Below, piece by piece: positions 52,691-61,796 of a stretch of 64,000 nucleotides of DNA (position 1 is its first letter; the number at the start of each line of letters is the position of its first letter). The position numbers and the translations under genes were made by a program. Below the pieces are notes generated by a model, which ran no database searches, was not told the origin of the DNA, and worked only from the letters and a program-made list of their open reading frames with translations. The stretch spans positions 62,001 through 126,000 of the forward strand of contig CANMXP010000007.1 of NCBI GenBank assembly GCA_947501845.1, written 5' to 3'. The stretch is from an uncultured Flavobacteriaceae bacterium. Its GTDB lineage: Bacteria; Bacteroidota; Bacteroidia; Flavobacteriales; Flavobacteriaceae.

Positions 52691-53647
52691 ATGAAAAGAA
52701 TTATTACAATAACATTAATACTATTACCTATATTAACTTTTGCCCAATCTAATAAGCTTTTTAGGAAAGCTATAAGAGAAACTGATTTAAATGAAAAAAT
52801 AAACCTTTTTACAAAAGCTCTAGAGTTAGATTCTAGAAATCTTGATGCCTATTTTTATCGTGGAATTGCTAAAAATGATATAGGAGATTATCATGGTGCC
52901 ATAGTTGATTATTCAAAAATAATTGTCTTGAATCCTGATGCAGATACTTACTACAATAGAGGAAATTCCAGATATAGCTTAAAAGATTTTATTGGTGCCA
53001 AAAACGATTATGGCAAAGCCTTCGAAATAGACTCCACCTTTATTGATGCCCTGTACAGTCTTGGATGCGTAAAATACGATTTAGGCGAGTACCAAGATGC
53101 CATAAAAGATTTTAGTCGTGTTATAAAAGTTGTTCCCGACCAACCTAAAACCTATACATTGAGAGCTTCTGCCTATAAAGCCTTGAATGAGCCCAAAAAA
53201 GCACTAAAAGATTATTCTTTGGCCATTATAGCCGAACCAAGTGCTCATAACTTTTACAATAGAGGTGTATTTTATATGGACATTAATTACTATCAAAAAG
53301 CCAATATCGATTTATCAACCGCATTAAGAATTAACAGAAATAACACTTTTGCATACTTTTACAGAGGCGCTTCTTATTTATTATTAGGCAAGTACAACGG
53401 TGCTATTTCCGATTTTTCTACTGCTTTGAAATTTGATGCTACAGACTTTGATGCTCTTATTGGCTTAGCATTAACTTACTACAAAATAGGTGATTTCCCT
53501 AATGCTAAATTGAATTTGCAAAAAGCAGAGTCTATATTATCTCCAGAAAAAAACATAGAAACCCTCGACTCGTTTGCTAACACCTATTGGTTTCAAAATC
53601 AGTATTACTATTTCAATAATAATATAAAACCTTTATTAAAATTATAG
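52691..53647 (+). CDS. Exported TPR-repeat protein
   Basis: A 318-residue protein with a signal peptide (MKRIITITLILLPILTFAQ). The start at 52691 is preferred to the ATG at 52658, which would add 11 polar residues before it. About seven TPR units follow, with repeated FYRGIAKNDIGDYHGAIVDY, YYNRGNSRYSLKDF, LYSLGCVKYDLGEYQDAIKD and FYRGASYLLLGKYNGAISD. TPR solenoids bind other proteins; this one would act in the periplasm. The partner is unknown. Confidence 0.88.
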   Translation: MKRIITITLILLPILTFAQSNKLFRKAIRETDLNEKINLFTKALELDSRNLDAYFYRGIAKNDIGDYHGAIVDYSKIIVLNPDADTYYNRGNSRYSLKDFIGAKNDYGKAFEIDSTFIDALYSLGCVKYDLGEYQDAIKDFSRVIKVVPDQPKTYTLRASAYKALNEPKKALKDYSLAIIAEPSAHNFYNRGVFYMDINYYQKANIDLSTALRINRNNTFAYFYRGASYLLLGKYNGAISDFSTALKFDATDFDALIGLALTYYKIGDFPNAKLNLQKAESILSPEKNIETLDSFANTYWFQNQYYYFNNNIKPLLKL

Positions 53648-53680
53648 TAATCCCAGTTTTATAAGGAAAGGTATGAATTG

Positions 53681-54310
53681 TTAGCCCTTAAATTTTTGTG
53701 GCAAGTGTACCACTTTTTTAGTTTCAAAAAAGTTCTCGGTATAAAAATCACTTAAGTTGTATATAGAAGCTGTTTTGTAGTCTTTAAGTTCCTCACTTAA
53801 GTCCCCACCTTTTAAATACAAAATACCGTTTTTAAGATCATGCTTTTGTTCTTTAGCAACCCTTCCTTTCACCCAATGTACAAAAGTCGGCATAGCAGCC
53901 ACGGCACGGCTTACAACAAAGTCGTAAGTATCTTTAATTTCCTCTACGCGACTATGCGTTGTTTTTATATTGGTTACCCCTAAACCTTCAACAACCTCAT
54001 TGACCACTTTTAATTTTTTAGCAATACTATCCACTAAATGAAAAGAACACTCAGGAAACAAAATAGCCAAAGGAACTCCTGGAAACCCTCCTCCAGTTCC
54101 TACATCAAGAATTTTGCTTCCTGTCTTAAATCTTAAAACCTTAGCGATAGCCAAAGAGTGTAGCACATGACGTAAATAAAGTTCGTCAATATCTTTACGG
54201 GACACCACATTAATCTTTAAATTCCAATCTTGGTATAGTGTTTCTAACTTTTCAAACTTTGAAATTTGATCTTCGGTTAGCTCTGGGAAATATTTTAAAA
54301 CAAGCTCCAT
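53681..54310 (-). CDS. rsmG: 16S rRNA (guanine-527-N7)-methyltransferase
   Basis: A 209-residue RsmG (GidB). The SAM site is GSKILDVGTGGGFPGVPLAILFP at about residues 64-86, quoted here in part as DVGTGGGFPG. Further signatures are NVVSRKDIDELYLRHVLHSL, VVSRAVAAMPTFV and LYLKGG. It methylates N7 of G527 in the 530 loop of 16S rRNA; loss gives low-level streptomycin resistance in other bacteria. Monocistronic, with a minus-strand -7 box at 54328-54335. Confidence 0.96.
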   Translation of the reverse strand: MELVLKYFPELTEDQISKFEKLETLYQDWNLKINVVSRKDIDELYLRHVLHSLAIAKVLRFKTGSKILDVGTGGGFPGVPLAILFPECSFHLVDSIAKKLKVVNEVVEGLGVTNIKTTHSRVEEIKDTYDFVVSRAVAAMPTFVHWVKGRVAKEQKHDLKNGILYLKGGDLSEELKDYKTASIYNLSDFYTENFFETKKVVHLPQKFKG

Positions 54311-54327
54311 AGGTGTTAAATTTTCAA

Positions 54328-54335
54328 CAAAAATA
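54328..54335 (-). promoter_or_regulatory. -7 box of rsmG
   Basis: On the minus strand the sequence is TATTTTTG, matching TAnnTTTG, 18 bp before the rsmG ATG. Confidence 0.4.
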
Positions 54336-54392
54336 TACTTTTTCCATGCATATTTTTACAAAAAAACGTTATTACTTAAGTTGGTTTATACT

Positions 54393-54400
54393 TATCTTTG
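54393..54400 (+). promoter_or_regulatory. -7 box of the desaturase gene
   Basis: TATCTTTG matches TAnnTTTG, 53 bp before the ATG at 54453. Confidence 0.45.
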
Positions 54401-54452
54401 TCCGATATATAACAACTAGAATTTATTCCTTCTTATATTTTAAATTAATAGT

Positions 54453-55547
54453 ATGAGTAAAAATGCATTAACCTTTTCAAGAAATGATTCTGCTAAGTTT
54501 TTCAAAACACTTAACAAACGTGTTAATGACTACTTTAAAGACAACGATATAAAGCGTACAGGGAATTGGAAATTATACACAAAAGCTGTTATTATGTTTT
54601 CATTACTTATTGTGCCTCTTGTATTGATCTTAACCGTTGATTTACCAACTTGGACTCAAGTTATTTTTATGATGATTGTGGGTGTGGGTATGGCAGGTGT
54701 TGGTATGAATGTAATGCATGATGCCAACCATGGTTCTTTTTCAAGTAAAAAATGGGTAAATAAATTAATGGGAAGCAGCATTTATATCTTAGCTGGAAAT
54801 GACTATAACTGGAAAGTACAACATAATGTTTTACATCATACGTATACGAATATACAAGGACATGATGAAGACATTGATGCTGGTAGAATTATACGTTTCT
54901 CAAAGCATACAAAATGGCTTAAAATTCATAAATACCAAAAATACTATGCATTCTTTTTATACGGTTTATTAACTGTAAACTGGGCAATCACAACAGATTT
55001 CAAACAAACATTTGTTTATTTAAAAAGAAAATTATCTTATGGTAAGTTTCCCAACCCTGCAACACAATGGACCAAACTAATTGTTGGTAAAATTATATAT
55101 TATGCCATCTGGGTTGTTTTACCTCTAGTTTTAGGTTTTACTTGGTGGCAAGTTTTAATAGGGTTCTTTATCATGCACTATACGGCTGGAATTATTTTAA
55201 GTGTTATTTTTCAACTAGCACATGTTATGCCTAATACAGAAATGCCTTTACCCGATGAAAATGGTAATATGAAAAACACATGGGCTATCCATCAATTGTT
55301 TACAACATCTAATTTTTCGCCTAAAAGCTGGTTAGTAGAATTCTATACAGGAGGGTTAAACCGACAAGTTGAGCATCATTTATTTGCTCAAATTAGCCAT
55401 ATTCACTATAACAGAATAGCGAAAATCGTTAAACAAACTGCTAAAGAATTTAGTTTACCCTATAACGAATATGAGACGATTTGGGAAGCTATATATGAGC
55501 ATTATAACCAACTTAAGGTATTGGGCAAAAAACCTAGTTTAGCTTAA
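54453..55547 (+). CDS. Membrane fatty-acid desaturase
   Basis: A 364-residue di-iron acyl-lipid/acyl-CoA desaturase. The three histidine boxes are HDANH (89-93), HNVLHH (124-129) and QVEHH near residue 312. Four membrane helices are predicted, two at about 43-85 and two at about 205-255. The QxxHH third box is the front-end-desaturase type, but there is no cytochrome b5 domain, so electrons come from a separate carrier. It introduces double bonds into membrane lipids, useful in cold adaptation. It lies 38 bp before the aminotransferase gene. Confidence 0.94.
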   Translation: MSKNALTFSRNDSAKFFKTLNKRVNDYFKDNDIKRTGNWKLYTKAVIMFSLLIVPLVLILTVDLPTWTQVIFMMIVGVGMAGVGMNVMHDANHGSFSSKKWVNKLMGSSIYILAGNDYNWKVQHNVLHHTYTNIQGHDEDIDAGRIIRFSKHTKWLKIHKYQKYYAFFLYGLLTVNWAITTDFKQTFVYLKRKLSYGKFPNPATQWTKLIVGKIIYYAIWVVLPLVLGFTWWQVLIGFFIMHYTAGIILSVIFQLAHVMPNTEMPLPDENGNMKNTWAIHQLFTTSNFSPKSWLVEFYTGGLNRQVEHHLFAQISHIHYNRIAKIVKQTAKEFSLPYNEYETIWEAIYEHYNQLKVLGKKPSLA

Positions 55548-55585
55548 AAAATCACATTTTTACTTCAATACAACACATATAAAAA

Positions 55586-56770
55586 ATGAATTTATTATCA
55601 GATAGAATTTTAAACATGTCTACGTCTGCCACTTTAGCTATGGCAGCAAAAGCAAGAGAACTTAGAGGCGAAGGAAAAGACATTATTGGCTTAAGCCTTG
55701 GTGAACCAGACTTTAATACTCCCGATTTCATTAAAGATGCTGCCATTCAAGCTATAAACGACAATTACAATTCATACTCTCCAGTTGATGGATATGTCGA
55801 ATTAAAACAAGCTATTATTACCAAATTCAAACGTGATAATAACCTAACATATACCTTACCTCAAGTTGTTGTCTCAACAGGTGCCAAACAATGTTTAGCT
55901 AATATTGCTGGAGTGATGCTAAACAAAGGGGATGAAGTTCTTTTACCTTGCCCTTACTGGGTGAGCTATTCTGATATAGTTAAATTGAACGATGGGGTTC
56001 CTGTAGAAGTTAAAACATCTATTGATACCGATTTCAAAATGACGCCAGAGCAACTTGAAGCAGCTATTACACCAAACACTAAAATGATGTGGTTTAGTTC
56101 GCCTTGTAACCCAAGTGGATCTGTATATAGCAGAGAAGAATTAAGAGCGCTTGCCGATGTATTGGTTAAATATCCAAACATATATGTAGTTTCAGATGAA
56201 ATATACGAGCATATAAACTATGGAAAAGGTCATGCTAGTATGGCTGAATTCGATGACATGTACGATCGTACTATTACCGTAAATGGTGTCTCTAAGGCAT
56301 TTGCTATGACGGGATGGCGTATTGGTTTTATTGGCGCTCCAGAAAAAATAGCGCGTGCTTGCAACAAAATGCAGGGTCAAATTACCAGTGGTGCCAACTG
56401 TATTGCTCAACAAGCAGTTATCACAGCACTTAATGCTGAGCCTAGCAAAGTACAATATATGATTGATGAATTTAAAGTGCGTCGCGATTTAGTACTTGGA
56501 TTGTTGGATGATATTGAAGGGTTTAATTCAAATACTCCAGAGGGTGCTTTTTATGTGTTCCCAGATATTTCTTATTACTTCGGAAAAACATTACGAGGCA
56601 AAACCATAAATAATGCTACAGATTTTTCTTTGTATTTATTGGAAGAAGCTCTCGTTGCTACTGTAACGGGTGATGCATTTGGTAACCCAAATTGTATTCG
56701 TATTTCTTATGCTGCATCTCAAAAACAAATTATTGAAGCTATTAAGAGAATTAAAGAGGTCGTAAGTTAA
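55586..56770 (+). CDS. Class I/II PLP aminotransferase, probable aspartate aminotransferase
   Basis: A 394-residue fold-type I aminotransferase. It has SLGEPDFNTP (36-45), the PLP-binding GAKQCL (99-104), NPSGSVYS (175-182), SDEIYEH (203-209) and the Schiff-base lysine K237 in VNGVSKAFAMTGWRIGF. The C-terminal arginine is in NCIRISYA. This I-gamma subgroup often acts on aspartate and also on aromatic or prephenate substrates. Length and motifs are complete. A terminator follows at 56801-56827. Confidence 0.94.
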   Translation: MNLLSDRILNMSTSATLAMAAKARELRGEGKDIIGLSLGEPDFNTPDFIKDAAIQAINDNYNSYSPVDGYVELKQAIITKFKRDNNLTYTLPQVVVSTGAKQCLANIAGVMLNKGDEVLLPCPYWVSYSDIVKLNDGVPVEVKTSIDTDFKMTPEQLEAAITPNTKMMWFSSPCNPSGSVYSREELRALADVLVKYPNIYVVSDEIYEHINYGKGHASMAEFDDMYDRTITVNGVSKAFAMTGWRIGFIGAPEKIARACNKMQGQITSGANCIAQQAVITALNAEPSKVQYMIDEFKVRRDLVLGLLDDIEGFNSNTPEGAFYVFPDISYYFGKTLRGKTINNATDFSLYLLEEALVATVTGDAFGNPNCIRISYAASQKQIIEAIKRIKEVVS

Positions 56771-56800
56771 AATAATAATAAATAACTTTATAAATATTAG

Positions 56801-56827
56801 AAAGCCACTGATTTAATTAGTGGCTTT
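56801..56827 (+). terminator. Terminator of the aminotransferase gene
   Basis: A 9-bp stem, aaagccact at 56801-56809 paired with agtggcttt at 56819-56827, with a 9-nt loop and a T run. Confidence 0.8.
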
Positions 56828-56878
56828 TTTATATGGTAAATACATGTAACTCCACGCAACAGAAATAATAAAATCACG

Positions 56879-57142
56879 TTAAATAAAATAATAAACGGTT
56901 AAAATTAAAGTTAAACACAATACTCCAAATAATAGCATCTGTTTTATTCTATCCTCTCTATTTTCTTTACGAAGCCTTTCTTTAATTTCCTTTATTTGTT
57001 CTGGAGTAGCTTCGGGGAATTCCGCTAGTTTAACATTTGAATAGCTACCACCTAAAGCGCCTTTTTCTTTTCTTTTAGATACAAGGCTTCTATTATTTTT
57101 TAAAGAATTAATAGCAGCCATCATCGCTCCTTCTCCGCCCAT
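56879..57142 (-). CDS. Small tail-anchored membrane protein, unknown function
   Basis: An 87-residue protein with a basic, glycine-containing N terminus (MAAINSLKNNRSLVSKRKEKGALGG, quoted over its first part), an amphipathic charged helix ATPEQIKEIKERLRKENRED, and a single C-terminal transmembrane helix (about 69-86, LLFGVLCLTLILTVYYF). The layout suggests insertion with a cytoplasmic head. I recall similar short proteins in Flavobacteriia but no function. Confidence 0.72.
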   Translation of the reverse strand: MGGEGAMMAAINSLKNNRSLVSKRKEKGALGGSYSNVKLAEFPEATPEQIKEIKERLRKENREDRIKQMLLFGVLCLTLILTVYYFI

Positions 57143-57380
57143 AGTTTTCTAAGTATTAAAATTGATATTGTGTTGAAATATATCCAACACATTTAAAGTT
57201 GTAACAAAAAATTGACTGCTCAATAAAACTTGTTTATCGAAATTCAATTCAAAAAAATATAAAAGATTATTTTGAGGTTAGCCCAAAAGATCATCAGTTA
57301 ACAATCGTAAAAAAGCTGCTTTATATATATGTAGTATTTTTTACGAAAATGTTACATCCTATTATAAAAAGTATCTTTAC

Positions 57381-57638
57381 TTAGGAAAATATTGCAATGA
57401 TAATAGTAGTAAAAGCAGATATTTTCAGAATAGTTTCTGCACCCGAAGTAAATTTATATCGGCTATTTTTTAAACGTTGTTTAACTCCAAAAAGAGATTG
57501 TGAAGTTATGTTATTTAAATTCTTTCTTACTAATTTCTTATAGTTAGAATTTAATATGCCTTCTGGCTTGGTATGCTCCAAAAATGAATTGGGTTCAGGT
57601 AATGGTTCTAAATCTTGATCTGTTAATAATAATTCCAT
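57381..57638 (-). CDS. Small protein with C-terminal membrane helix, unknown function
   Basis: An 85-residue protein. The N terminus is acidic and proline-rich (TDQDLEPLPEPNSFLEHTKP), the middle basic (KKLVRKNLNNITSQSLFGVK), and the end hydrophobic (ILKISAFTTIIIAIFS, about 69-84). Base composition is like its neighbours. No family is recognised. It is flanked by gaps of 238 bp and 394 bp and is on the same strand as the other small membrane protein. Coding status is likely but not certain. Confidence 0.55.
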   Translation of the reverse strand: MELLLTDQDLEPLPEPNSFLEHTKPEGILNSNYKKLVRKNLNNITSQSLFGVKQRLKNSRYKFTSGAETILKISAFTTIIIAIFS

Positions 57639-57809
57639 AATAATATTTTTAATTGGTTTATATAAGGAAGACGTTTGAACTTCAAAATTGTTACATCACC
57701 TATTTACAAACAAATATATTTATAAGTTTTTTAAGGGTAATTACTAAACATTTATTGACGTACTAAATATAGTTTCACGTGAGTATTATTAGGAATAAAA
57801 TCTTATTGT

Positions 57810-57906
57810 AAAAAGAGCCACTGATAACTCAGTGGCTCGCATAACAACCTTTTGCTTAAAGAATGGTAGTCAATATAATAGCCCCTATTGCCCATTAATA
57901 AGCAAA
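57810..57906 (-). ncRNA. Candidate structured small RNA with intrinsic terminator
   Basis: Read on the minus strand, 57906 to 57851 folds as nested stems: TTTGCTTA with TAAGCAAA (57899-57906 and 57851-57858), AATGG with CCATT (57892-57896 and 57862-57866), and AATAG with CTATT (57885-57889 and 57877-57881). Next comes a perfect 10-bp hairpin, gagccactga/tcagtggctc (57815-57838), directly followed by TTTTT. This is the form of an intrinsic terminator on a strand where no protein gene precedes it. A promoter-like GTACTTTGC overlaps the outer arm near 57903-57910. Family unknown; the Flavobacteriia Flavo-1 motif should be compared. Confidence 0.5.
57815..57838 (-). terminator. Intrinsic terminator of the candidate small RNA
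   Basis: A perfect 10-bp stem with the loop TAAC (plus-strand reading), followed on the minus strand by TTTTTAC. On the plus strand no T run follows, so it is directional. Confidence 0.7.
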
Positions 57907-58032
57907 GTACAAATGAATACTTTTTATTTATCAATTTATTGCGGTTTTCCCACATATTTTGATTACATTAAAGCTGACTACAAAAAACAATCTATATTTT
58001 TGAAAGTCGAACTAAAAAATAATTCCCTCAGC

Positions 58033-58689
58033 ATGAACAAAATAAGCATTAACCTACTTATTATTGAAGATTCTGCTATTATAGCTAATGCTTATAAAAA
58101 CATACTAAATGAGATAGTAAATGTAACCTTTAATGTAACCTTTGCTAAAAATTGTGATGAGGCCATACACAAAATTCAGCGAATTAAAACACAAATAGTA
58201 CTTCTAGATCTTCAACTCCCTATTTCAAAAAACGAACGTTTTATTTGTGGTGAAGATTTGGGGCTTTTAATAAGAAAAGGGTCACCAGACACAAAAATAT
58301 TAGTTTTAACATCTATTACTGACCAAACCAGAATTCAGAATATTATTAATGAAATTCATCCAGAAGGTTTTATGATTAAGTCTGATATTGATGGTATTGA
58401 TCTAAAAAATGCCATTATAGACACTTTAAAGGGAAAAACATATTACAGTAAAACCATTGAAGGTTATACCCGTAAAACATATGCCAATAGAATAACGATT
58501 GATGATCTTGACAGACAAATTTTATATCATTTATCAATGGGTGAAAAAACTAAAGATCTTTCCAATTATATTCCATTATCAACCAGAGCTATTGAAGTAA
58601 GAAAAACGAAGTTAAAAACCCTATTAGATACTAAAAACAAAGAGAATTTCAATCTGGTAAAAGAAGCAAAAAAATTAGGTTTTATTTAA
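58033..58689 (+). CDS. Response regulator with LuxR-type HTH
   Basis: A 218-residue NarL/FixJ-like regulator. The receiver domain (about 5-135) has LLIIEDSAIIANAY with the acidic pair, the phospho-acceptor D59 in IVLLDLQLPIS, VLTSI and the lysine in GFMIKSD. The output domain (about 155-218) has a LuxR-type helix-turn-helix, MGEKTKDLSNYIPLSTRAIE followed by VRKTKLKTLL. The start at 58033 (MNKISINLLIIED) is preferred over the ATG at 57832. The cognate kinase is not adjacent and may be one of the hybrid kinases or elsewhere. Confidence 0.9.
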   Translation: MNKISINLLIIEDSAIIANAYKNILNEIVNVTFNVTFAKNCDEAIHKIQRIKTQIVLLDLQLPISKNERFICGEDLGLLIRKGSPDTKILVLTSITDQTRIQNIINEIHPEGFMIKSDIDGIDLKNAIIDTLKGKTYYSKTIEGYTRKTYANRITIDDLDRQILYHLSMGEKTKDLSNYIPLSTRAIEVRKTKLKTLLDTKNKENFNLVKEAKKLGFI

Positions 58690-58701
58690 CCATATACCAC
58701 A

Positions 58702-60195
58702 TTATCTATTACGCCAAAAGAAAGGTGTAAACAAAATAAGCACTGTAAATAGTTCTAAACGACCAATAAGCATTAAAAAAGACGCCCACCATTGTGCCAA
58801 CGAAGGCAAAGCCGAATAATTATTTACAGGTCCAAAATCACCAAGAGCAGGTCCTACATTCCCCAAACTGGAAGCCGCTAATCCTATTGCCGACTTAAAA
58901 TCTATTTCAAACATAGAAAAACCTAAGGCTCCAATAATAAAAGATAACATATAGAGAATAAAAAAGCCCAAGATATTAAATACAATATCTCCAGAAATAG
59001 CTCTTTTGTTATAACGAACAGGTAAAATAGCATTAGGGTGTAACGTTCGTTTAAATTCTAAAAATCCGTTTTTTATCAATATTAAATGACGTACCACTTT
59101 TACACCTCCTGAAGTACTTCCTGCCGATCCTCCCAAAAACATAAGACCAAAAAAGAAAACCATTAAGAAAGGCGTCCACATGGTATAATCGGCTGTCACA
59201 AAACCTGTAGTCGTAATAATAGCCAATACTTGAAACAGTGAATGCCTAAAAGCACTTTCAGCTTCTCCCCAAACCATAGGGTGTACAATCGAAGATGCAG
59301 AAATATCTGCTCTAAAATATATAATAACAGCAGCTATTAATGTAAAAATGCCTATAAATTTAAAGTATAATTTAAACTCTTCATCATTAATTATTTTTTG
59401 AACTTTCCCCTTAAAAGCAAAATAACTTAAAACAAAATTAGTACCAGCCAAAAACATAAATAATATAATAATGTATTGTATTATAGGTTCTCCGTTCCAA
59501 TAGGCTACACTAGCATTCTTAGTCGAAAAACCACCTGTAGACAATGTACATAATGAATGGTTTATAGCATCAAAAAATGACATACCTGCTACACTAAGCA
59601 GTAAGGTCTCCGCTGCAGTGTACCCAAAATATATAAGCCATAGACGTTTAGCAGTATCAGTAATCCTAGGGTGTAATTTATCGGCACTTGGTCCTGGAGC
59701 TTCGGCCGCAAAAAGCTGCATCCCTCCAATCCCCAATAAAGGCAAAATAGCAATTGCTAAAACGATAATGCCCATGCCTCCTATCCAATGCGTTAAACTG
59801 CGCCAAAACAAAACACCTTTAGGTACAGCTTCAATATCATTTAAAATTGAAGCCCCAGTGGTAGTATAGCCAGACATGGTTTCAAAAAAAGCATTAGTAA
59901 AGCTTGGAATACTTTGAGTTAGTACATAGGGTAAGGTACCAGAAAGCGCCATAATGATCCAACCAAAAGAAACGACAATATAGCCTTCACGCTTATTCAT
60001 CTCTTTTTTATGATGCCTTGTAAACACCATAGCTAAAAGACCAGCGATTAAAGTGAATATACCAGATAAGAATAATTGAAATGTAACACCATCTTTGTAA
60101 AGAAAACTTATCAGGGCAGATACTAGCATGAAGCCGCCGTTAAACAGCAATAGCAACCCTAAGAAATGAAAAATTATTTTAAAATTTAATTTCAT
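58702..60195 (-). CDS. trkH: TrkH-family potassium transporter, membrane subunit
   Basis: A 497-residue polytopic protein of the Trk/Ktr/HKT superfamily. The four pore loops include TTTGASILNDIE, LCTLSTGGFSTKN, ITTTGFVTADY and SSLGNVGPALGD, each with the glycine of the K+ filter. Family segment LGGSAGSTSGGVKVVRHLI is present. It imports K+ and is gated by the TrkA ring encoded immediately upstream (14 bp), so the pair forms one operon. Confidence 0.96.
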   Translation of the reverse strand: MKLNFKIIFHFLGLLLLFNGGFMLVSALISFLYKDGVTFQLFLSGIFTLIAGLLAMVFTRHHKKEMNKREGYIVVSFGWIIMALSGTLPYVLTQSIPSFTNAFFETMSGYTTTGASILNDIEAVPKGVLFWRSLTHWIGGMGIIVLAIAILPLLGIGGMQLFAAEAPGPSADKLHPRITDTAKRLWLIYFGYTAAETLLLSVAGMSFFDAINHSLCTLSTGGFSTKNASVAYWNGEPIIQYIIILFMFLAGTNFVLSYFAFKGKVQKIINDEEFKLYFKFIGIFTLIAAVIIYFRADISASSIVHPMVWGEAESAFRHSLFQVLAIITTTGFVTADYTMWTPFLMVFFFGLMFLGGSAGSTSGGVKVVRHLILIKNGFLEFKRTLHPNAILPVRYNKRAISGDIVFNILGFFILYMLSFIIGALGFSMFEIDFKSAIGLAASSLGNVGPALGDFGPVNNYSALPSLAQWWASFLMLIGRLELFTVLILFTPFFWRNR

Positions 60196-60209
60196 CCTAC
60201 AAATTCATC

Positions 60210-61559
60210 TTAGCGAAATAACTTTTCAACACCTTTAATTGATTTCAATAAACTACAAACTACAACGCGATCGCCCTCTCTAATTTTAAAATCTCCAAGT
60301 GCAATAACACCTAACCCATTTCTAATAACACCTCCAATAATAGCCGACCTTGGAAAATCAACATCCTTAATATATTTATTGCAAATTGCCGAAGTTGGTT
60401 TTACTTCAAACTCTAACAATTCAGCATTCATATTACTAAGCTTTGTCATGGCAACAACCTCACCTTTTCTTATATATCTAAAAATATTATTTGCTGCCAG
60501 TAACTTTTTGTTTATTAATGTTTCAATACCAACCGAATGAGATAATTCAAAATAGTCCATGTTTTCAACCAAAGCAACCGTTTTTTTAACTCCTTTTGAT
60601 TTGGCTACTAGACAAGACATGATATTTGTTTCAGAATTACCTGCCACAGCTATAAAAGCATCCATATCACTAATATTCTCTTCATCTAGTAAATCAACAT
60701 TACGGCCATCGCTATGAATCACTAAAACGTTTGGTAAATCGTCCGCAATCTCAAATGCACGTTCTTTATCTTCTTCAAAAAGTTTTACGTTAAACCCTTT
60801 ATCGCTTAAATCTCTTGCAGATTTATAACCAATTTGACTGCCTCCCAGAATCATGACATTCTTTATCTCACTGTTTGATTTTCCCGTGAGTCTACAGAGT
60901 TCTTCTGCTCCTCCCTCTGAAGTAACAAATACAACATTATCTCCTCTTTTAAATTCTGTGCTACCTCTTGGGATGATTGTATATTGCGTACCAAATCGCT
61001 GGATTGCAATAGGCACAAAATGTATTTCTGGGAATATTTTCGCTGCCTCTTTAACTGTTTTACCAACAAATGAAGCCGATCTGGATAATGTTAAACCAAC
61101 CATGGTAAGTGCTCCTCCTTCAAACTCGTAAGTATCATTAAAAGACGATTGTTTTAAAGACAATTTAATCTCTGCCGCAGCTAAAGCTTCTGGAGAGATT
61201 AATTCATCAATACCAAACTTAGTAAAACCAACCTCATCCTTATAGTTTATAAATTCGGTATTAGAAATCCTGGCAATGGTTCGTTTAGCACCTAATTGCT
61301 TTGCCAATACACATACTGTGATATTTGTTGTTTCAATAGCCGTAACAGCAATAAACAAATCACAATTATTTACTCGGGCTTCTTTTAAAATGGAAATTGA
61401 AGTGGTGTCTCCTTTTATAACTTTAATATCTAAATGGGTATCGGCGTAAGCCAAACTTTCTTTATCTATATCTATTAGTGTTATTTCTTGAGACTCGTAA
61501 GACAATAACTTTGCTAAATGAAATCCAACTTCACCAGCACCAGCAATGATTATTTTCAT
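60210..61559 (-). CDS. trkA: Trk potassium system peripheral subunit TrkA
   Basis: A 449-residue cytoplasmic regulator with two RCK units. N-terminal Rossmann domain KIIIAGAGEVGFHLAKLLS (1-21), RCK-C around 140-220, a second Rossmann VMILGGSQIGYKSARDLSDK near 234, and a second RCK-C near 370-449. It binds NAD(H)/ATP and controls the TrkH channel. Length and two-fold repeat are typical. A minus-strand -7 box lies at 61585-61592. Confidence 0.96.
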   Translation of the reverse strand: MKIIIAGAGEVGFHLAKLLSYESQEITLIDIDKESLAYADTHLDIKVIKGDTTSISILKEARVNNCDLFIAVTAIETTNITVCVLAKQLGAKRTIARISNTEFINYKDEVGFTKFGIDELISPEALAAAEIKLSLKQSSFNDTYEFEGGALTMVGLTLSRSASFVGKTVKEAAKIFPEIHFVPIAIQRFGTQYTIIPRGSTEFKRGDNVVFVTSEGGAEELCRLTGKSNSEIKNVMILGGSQIGYKSARDLSDKGFNVKLFEEDKERAFEIADDLPNVLVIHSDGRNVDLLDEENISDMDAFIAVAGNSETNIMSCLVAKSKGVKKTVALVENMDYFELSHSVGIETLINKKLLAANNIFRYIRKGEVVAMTKLSNMNAELLEFEVKPTSAICNKYIKDVDFPRSAIIGGVIRNGLGVIALGDFKIREGDRVVVCSLLKSIKGVEKLFR

Positions 61560-61584
61560 TATTCGATTATCATAAAAAGTACAG

Positions 61585-61592
61585 CAAATATA
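61585..61592 (-). promoter_or_regulatory. -7 box of trkA-trkH
   Basis: On the minus strand the sequence is TATATTTG, matching TAnnTTTG, 26 bp before the trkA ATG. Confidence 0.45.
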
Positions 61593-61796
61593 CTATAAAA
61601 TACATATTGCCACATGAGATATTATAAATATAATATTTGCAAACGTATTTGATTCATGCTTTTTTTAAAGCTTATATTTTCTCAGATAGTATTTATTTTA
61701 ATAATTTTGACCAACATCACCTACTTAGAGAAGTCATTTAAACCACTTCGGTTTATTTTGCCTTAAATTAATATATTAAAGTAAAAATAAATTATG

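Larger units (their letters stand above)
57639..58032. other. 394-bp region holding a candidate small RNA
   Basis: Between a small minus-strand gene and the response regulator. An open frame extends the response regulator upstream to 57832, but it runs through a terminator-like hairpin and nested inverted repeats and is not convincing as protein. The structured part (57810-57906) is listed separately. The remainder shows nothing I can name. Confidence 0.5.

Noticed and set aside
57832-58032. N-terminal extension of the response regulator
   Set aside because: The 67 extra residues resemble no domain and are encoded across a hairpin and nested inverted repeats. The receiver domain begins normally at 58033.
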